From positions 67,001 through 131,000 of the forward strand of contig JAUCBN010000043.1 in the NCBI GenBank assembly GCA_035048815.1: a stretch of DNA of 64,000 nucleotides, read 5' to 3'. How positions within the stretch are numbered: the first letter of the stretch is position 1; every line of letters starts with the position of its first letter. Of the stretch, positions 59,701 through 64,000 are shown one piece after another. The notes under the pieces were generated by a model. That model was given only the letters and a program-made list of their open reading frames with translations. It ran no database searches and had not been told where the DNA came from. Made by a program: the position numbers and the translations under genes. This DNA comes from Abelmoschus esculentus. Its lineage: Eukaryota; Streptophyta; Magnoliopsida; Malvales; Malvaceae.

Positions 59701-61388
59701 TTTTGACCAGTCTTCAATTTTTCGCGAACCCTTCCCTTGACAGCCAATCTTTCCCGCCGAAAAGCCATGGAAATTGACCAATAAAGAGGAAGAAGTACAA
59801 CTCAGAAGTCAAAAGCAAATTCAATATACTATTCTTTTTTTTTATTCTTCGAGAGCTGCGGGAGTTCATACAGGGCAATCTCTTGCATTGGACACTGTCC
59901 AGCCATTCTGCGGCTAGGAGGAAGGGAAGGTTCCAATGCTCCATTATAAAATCGCTTACTAGAGCATGGTCCGGGAGACCTCTTTCCCTTATAAGAGTGA
60001 CCTCGTACCTGTAGCTGATCATTTTCCAGTCATCCAAACAACCTGTTAACTCCTCAAGAACTAACCAGTGATCGCCTATATATAAGTTGCTTCTATGGAG
60101 CTTGACGACGCCTCGAGTTATTATCTATATATTATACAAGCCACTAATTCATGCAGATTCTTGCTCCACAATAAGTAAGAGTATATGGCCCGATGAATTT
60201 TAAATTTCTACTTCCTTTTTACTGTATTGTTTTGAAATTACTCTGTTTTTTTTAACCTATCGGAGCCTAGGGTTAGGTTAACTTCTATAATTTATAATAT
60301 GTGATAGACTGATAGAGAGATTCCTTTTCCTGATTACTAGCACGAATTAGGTTAAAATGTCGTCGATTAATAAAATAACAGAAGTAGGTATACTGATTAC
60401 TTTTTATATAATTATTTATTTTTGGTACTCATTTGTTAGGTATCTTGTCAGAATACAAATTAATCTGAACTTCATTTCAAGTTGAATTTGGGCTGGATTC
60501 TTATGATCAACCATTTCAAGTTGTCAAATTTGGGGAAGATAAAAGAAGGGATTGAAGGCGTCCCGCGAATTGAAATATAGACTTCTTGAACCGTAAGGGA
60601 TAATCATCCGAGTATATTAAAGTTCCCAACTTTTTATGTTTATTTAAGTTAGTTATTAGATCTTTTATTCAAGATCTTTCTAAACTTTGATGACTATTAG
60701 ACTATATGCTTTTGAGGATTTAGTATTTAGCAAGTTGTTAGCGTGCTGCCTGACTACTTAAACAACTAGTGTGAAGATCATATTGGATAATTAGTACCGT
60801 TGTTCCCTGATCAGTAAATGTTGTCTCCTAAGCTTATGTGCGGCACTCTGCAAACTGAATGCTATAGTTGTTTGTTGATAAAATAGGTATAAGTGCTATC
60901 TACGTTGGCTACTAAAGCCATTTGGTAATTCTACTAAGGATCTTGAATGATCCCATCTTTGACCAGGTTTGGTTTCCACCTTGCAATGACTTGGCCACAC
61001 TGTTTAGTGCAGCCATTGCACAAAATGGAAGGAAAAAAAAAAAATGAGGTTTTGCTTTTGCATTTAATAAGAACAGGATATTTGCCTTTCCTCGGAAGAA
61101 GTTTTTCATGCTGTAATCCTTTTCTTTATTAAGATTTTAAGCATTCTAAGCTAGTTATTTGATTCCCCTTTTAGAAAGGGTAAGGCAGATTTATCGCAAA
61201 GTATGAAATAACTTACCCACATTTAAAAATATTGATTGCATATTAATCGCTTGTTTGATTTGGTTCTGCACTCATTACTTCTAGTTTTGTCTTAAAACAA
61301 ATAATTCTCTGAAAGATGACTTTAGGTTAGGTTCCTCTTTGCTAACGTTTCAAAATGGTAAACAAATAATATTAGGAAAAGAGGGTGT
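59701..61388. other. Spacer, no gene recognised
   Basis: 59830-60060 is less AT-rich and has open frames on both strands but no family match I can name. From about 60870 the sequence carries the first copy of a local repeat (the AAGTGCTATCTACGTTGGCTAC block) that recurs at about 61690 and 63215. Confidence 0.4.
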
Positions 61389-61460
61389 GGGGCATTCCGA
61401 GAATCGAACTCAGGACCTCTCGCACCCAAAGCAGGAATCATACCACTAGACCAAATGCCC
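61389..61460 (-). tRNA. tRNA-Pro (anticodon TGG), possibly decaying
   Basis: The 72-base minus-strand cloverleaf has perfect acceptor pairing GGGCATT/AATGCCC, a normal D arm, anticodon loop TTTGGGT and T arm with GTTCGATT. The anticodon stem CCTGC/GCGAG has one C-A mismatch and one T-G wobble where the usual plant gene has CTCGC. A TTTT tract lies about 15 bases downstream. It may still be expressed, or it may be the best-preserved member of a decaying set. Confidence 0.75.
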
Positions 61461-62278
61461 AGTTACAGTGTTTAACGAAACCTTGTTTCAATTATTGGCT
61501 TTTTTCACTAAGATTCTACTAAATTTTCACATCCAGCTTCTAACTTGTTACCAAGCTAATGGCTTAAAGATGTTCCTATGGGATTCATAGCAGTTATTGA
61601 CTGATCATTAATGTTGCTTTGGACTAACCTTTTGTTTGTGGGATTCTGAAACTGAATCCAAAGACTATTATGATGCAATACGTAGAGGTGCTACCTACTT
61701 TAGCTGCTAAAGCCATTTTGTAATTATTGTTGGGATCTGAAATGAATCCCCCTTGACAAGGTTTTTCACCGTTCCAGTGCTTCATTCCTCAAGTATTTTA
61801 AGTCTGCTCGGCAAATGTTGGTTGATTACATGCTTATATGATCACTCCTTTAACAGGTTTAAGCCAGATTTATCTGGAAACTTTTGATATAATCGTATGA
61901 AGAATTTCTTGCCCTTCACTTGGACAAGTGACAACTTCAGGTCTGAATACAGGTATTTCAAAGGAAATGAGGACTCCGTAGTTCATACTCATATACCTGC
62001 TCTGCTCTTCAAATGCATAAGCAGATTTTCATCTCCTTTTGATGACTAAAATAAGGTACAAGAAATGAAGTTTTTCTCTTTTATTTGAGGGACAAGAAAT
62101 AAAATTTTGAAGGCACCACAATTTGTTTATATCTTACTCACTGCTAAGGAATCTTGTCAGGAATCAAATGGATCTGATATTACTAAAGCTTCTATATTAT
62201 TTTATTTGTAAACTTGACTTAGTAGCAGATTTTATAATTATACACTTTGACTAAGAGTCCTGAAAGAATAAAAAGATA

Positions 62279-62358
62279 GGGCATTCCAAAAATTGAACTT
62301 AAGACCTCTTGCACCCTTAGCACTCTTAGTTAGAATCATACCACTAAACCAATTGTCC
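62279..62358 (-). pseudogene. tRNA-Pro pseudogene 1
   Basis: Matches the tRNA-Pro at 61389-61460 at both ends (GGGCATTCC on the plus strand and the CATACCACTAAACCA D-arm part), but has extra bases in the anticodon region and substitutions in the T arm, so the cloverleaf is lost. Confidence 0.75.
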
Positions 62359-62718
62359 AATTGTGAAGCTAATCACACTCTAGTATTAAATTCACTTTGT
62401 ACATTATTTAAGATTTAGGTATGAAAATTATATGACAAATTTAGAATACATAACATTGTACTATAAACTGGCATAAAGGTAAGCTAAAAGGACAATTAAG
62501 CAGTTATATATAAATCTTACTAGGAAAATACTGTTTTTGTGTTCCCAGCTGGACAAATGCAGGAACTTATGTTTCTTTGACTTGCTATGGAAGATCTCTA
62601 ATGTTTATGAACTAATTAAGATGAAATAAAAAAATTATACACAGTTGACTTCTGGCTATACTATTTTGATAGGTAGTTTGAAATTGTAAGATGGAACTCA
62701 AAAGAAAATTAAAACTTA

Positions 62719-62788
62719 GGGGCATTCCGAGAATCAAACTCAGGATGTCTCACTCCCAAAACAAGAATCATACCACTAGACTAGTTAT
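62719..62788 (-). pseudogene. tRNA-Pro pseudogene 2
   Basis: Keeps the T arm (GGCATTCCGAGAATCAAACTC on the plus strand) and the D arm, but the anticodon region reads CTCCCAAAAC and the 5' acceptor strand is replaced, so it cannot pair. Same family as 61389-61460. Confidence 0.75.
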
Positions 62789-62873
62789 TAACTATTTTCT
62801 CTGATTCTGCTAAGTTCTCACGCCCAGCTTATAACTTGTTAGCAAGCTAATGTTTTAAAGATGTTCTTTTTGG

Positions 62874-63107
62874 CCACTCAGTATTTTAAAACATGTTTTA
62901 TTTTTTATGAATCGGAACCGACAGGTGATCATTGCACACGTCTTTCGTGATGGCAATAAGCTGGCTGGTGATATGGCGGAACTACCTTGGTCCCATGCCT
63001 TTGGCTATAGTAGATATGGTGGTTTCTATCTTACTTGAGGATTGTAATGGTTATGGGCATGACAATCTTGTACTCTCCTAAAGGTTTATATCTTTTTTCC
63101 TATAGAC
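62874..63107 (+). mobile_element. Short LINE 3' piece (RNase H end) inserted in the duplication
   Basis: The segment is absent from the sister copy at 61590. It encodes an H-x-FRDGNKLAGDMAEL block like the end of LINE RNase H domains. It is flanked by a 16-base near-identical direct repeat, AAGATGTTCTT(T/A)TTGG, at 62858-62873 and 63108-63123. No A tail is visible. Confidence 0.6.
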
Positions 63108-63260
63108 AAGATGTTCTTATTGGACTCATAGCTGTTATTGACTGATCATTAATGTTGCGTTGGAGTAACCTTTTGTTTATGGGGCGCTGCAAATGAATCC
63201 AAAGTCTATTATGAAGAAGTGCTACCTACTTTAGCTGCTAAAGCCATTTTGATGACACTA

Positions 63261-63634
63261 CAAGTCTATACCAAGGTACAAGAAATAAACTTTTGTTTAT
63301 ATTTCACTAATGCACTTTTGAGACTTTTGAACATCTTTAGTATGGTAGGGAAATTGCTTTAAAAGAGAATGAAATAATAGCAAAACAGCCAAATTCCGAC
63401 GAATATGCTTCTGATGTTTTCTTTTTTTGAAGCCCGGAATTGGATGCAGACCACATGAGTGTGAAATCTCCCATTTGTTTAGTTATTTTTAGTTACCAAA
63501 TTGACCTATTAATATGATCACAACAAACAAATTCGAAGAACAAAGAGTAAAAGAAGGTTAATCTAATCTAATCATTAGCTTTGCTTCTCTTGATTTCTGC
63601 CCCTTGTTTAAAAGAAACAAAACAAGCAGAAAAA
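63261..63634. other. WLIM1 promoter and leader
   Basis: No separate gene. The TAAAAGAAGG to AACAAAACAAGC region just before 63635 looks like a purine-rich 5' leader. Confidence 0.5.
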
Positions 63635-63772
63635 ATGGCAACATTTGCAGGGACACAACAAAAATGCATGGCATGCGACAAGACTGTCTATTTGGTTGAT
63701 AAGCTGACGGCTGATAATCGGGTTTTTCACAAGGCTTGCTTTCGTTGCCACCATTGCAATGGTACTCTCAAG
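63635..63772 (+). CDS. WLIM1: WLIM1-type LIM-domain protein, first exon only
   Basis: Plant WLIM1 proteins bind and bundle actin filaments with two LIM domains. This 46-residue exon starts at the ATG preceding ATFAGTQQKC and ends at a GT donor after TLK (AAG/GTAAAG). The first zinc site is complete (Cys11, Cys14, His32, Cys35) and the second has begun (Cys38, Cys41), spacing C-x2-C-x17-H-x2-C. The sequence follows WLIM1, not pollen PLIM2, at KTVYLVDKLTADNR. The remaining exons lie beyond the window. Confidence 0.9.
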
Positions 63773-64000
63773 GTAAAGATTTAATATAAAAGAATTTATA
63801 ATCTTTAATAAAGATGCAAGAAATTATATATATAAAAAGGAAATATAGAGATTTGAAATCAAATATCATATTTATAAAACAATTGAATAAATTATTCGGT
63901 TAAAATCTAAGTTAATGTTATGTTGCACTGTCGATATTATAACAAAATAACTTGTAATATCTTTCAACAATTAATTAATTAATTATTCTTTAATTTTGCA

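Larger units (their letters stand above)
61500..63260. repeat. Local segmental duplication carrying tRNA-Pro remnants
   Basis: About 61510-61740 is repeated at about 62810-63255, with shared phrases such as TTATTGACTGATCATTAATG and CTACTTTAGCTGCTAAAGCC. Each unit is preceded by a tRNA-Pro or its remnant. A third, more diverged piece lies at about 60880-60960. A LINE piece at 62874-63107 interrupts the second copy. Confidence 0.75.

Noticed and set aside
59714..60037. A 107-codon minus-strand frame and an open plus-strand frame
   Set aside because: Neither shows a known family or splice context. Left as unrecognised spacer.

Overview
This window is nuclear DNA of a dicot plant. Its genes have many short exons with GT-AG introns and are separated by AT-rich spacers carrying plant retrotransposons, SINEs and MITEs. 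The protein families are all plant families. The LIM fragment at the right edge looks to me very close to cotton WLIM1, so Malvaceae is my best guess, but that rests on memory and not on a search.

Layout, left to right. 1-2.9 kb: repeat debris (a decayed Ty1/copia fragment) and an unassigned TATA-bearing stretch. 2.9-5.4 kb (-): complete 9-exon SnRK2.6/OST1-type ABA kinase. 6.4-7.9 kb (-): broken malectin-like/LRR receptor gene, with a 5'-truncated LINE inserted just upstream of its start. 9.8-11.9 kb (-): 7-exon tesmin/TSO1-like CXC protein. 12-14 kb: 2-kb foldback Mutator-like element. 14.7-16.8 kb: large solo LTR. 17.6-20.6 kb (-): 4-exon COR27/COR28-like cold and clock gene with a G-box and an evening element upstream. 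21-24.9 kb: AT-rich spacer with two SINEs and a tRNA-Arg gene. 24.9-25.7 kb (-): intronless subgroup-22 R2R3-MYB with a Trp-to-Cys change in R2. 27.5-31.6 kb: Ty1/copia element lacking gag and protease, inserted a few bases upstream of a decayed SASA-type esterase gene (31.6-32.8 kb, +). 33.8-34.9 kb (-): intronless secreted LRR protein. 36.4-39.1 kb (-): 10-exon organellar RNA pseudouridine synthase. 40.9-41.2 kb (+): 80-residue secreted peptide precursor with two PSPG motifs. 41.7-42.7 kb: a TRIM miniature retrotransposon. 43.6-47.4 kb (+): 9-exon ZFPL1 homologue. 48.1-53.7 kb (-): 12-exon vacuolar sorting receptor. 55.4-58.3 kb (+): 6-exon ARL8 GTPase. 58.3-63.6 kb: repeat-rich spacer with tRNA-Pro and two decayed tRNA-Pro copies in a local duplication. 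63.6 kb (+): first exon of a WLIM1-type LIM protein that runs off the window.

The genes do not form an operon or an obvious cluster. Some share themes: ABA and cold signalling (SnRK2.6, subgroup-22 MYB, COR27-like) and endomembrane traffic (ZFPL1, VSR, ARL8), but I see no sequence evidence that they are coregulated. For every multi-exon gene called intact, I placed exon borders by hand from splice sites and phase, and the summed exon lengths are multiples of three. I found no prokaryote-like system and no new multi-gene system. The most unusual items are the two-motif peptide precursor, the copia insertion that supplies a start codon to a broken esterase, the foldback MULE, the MYB core substitution and the tRNA-Pro duplication.
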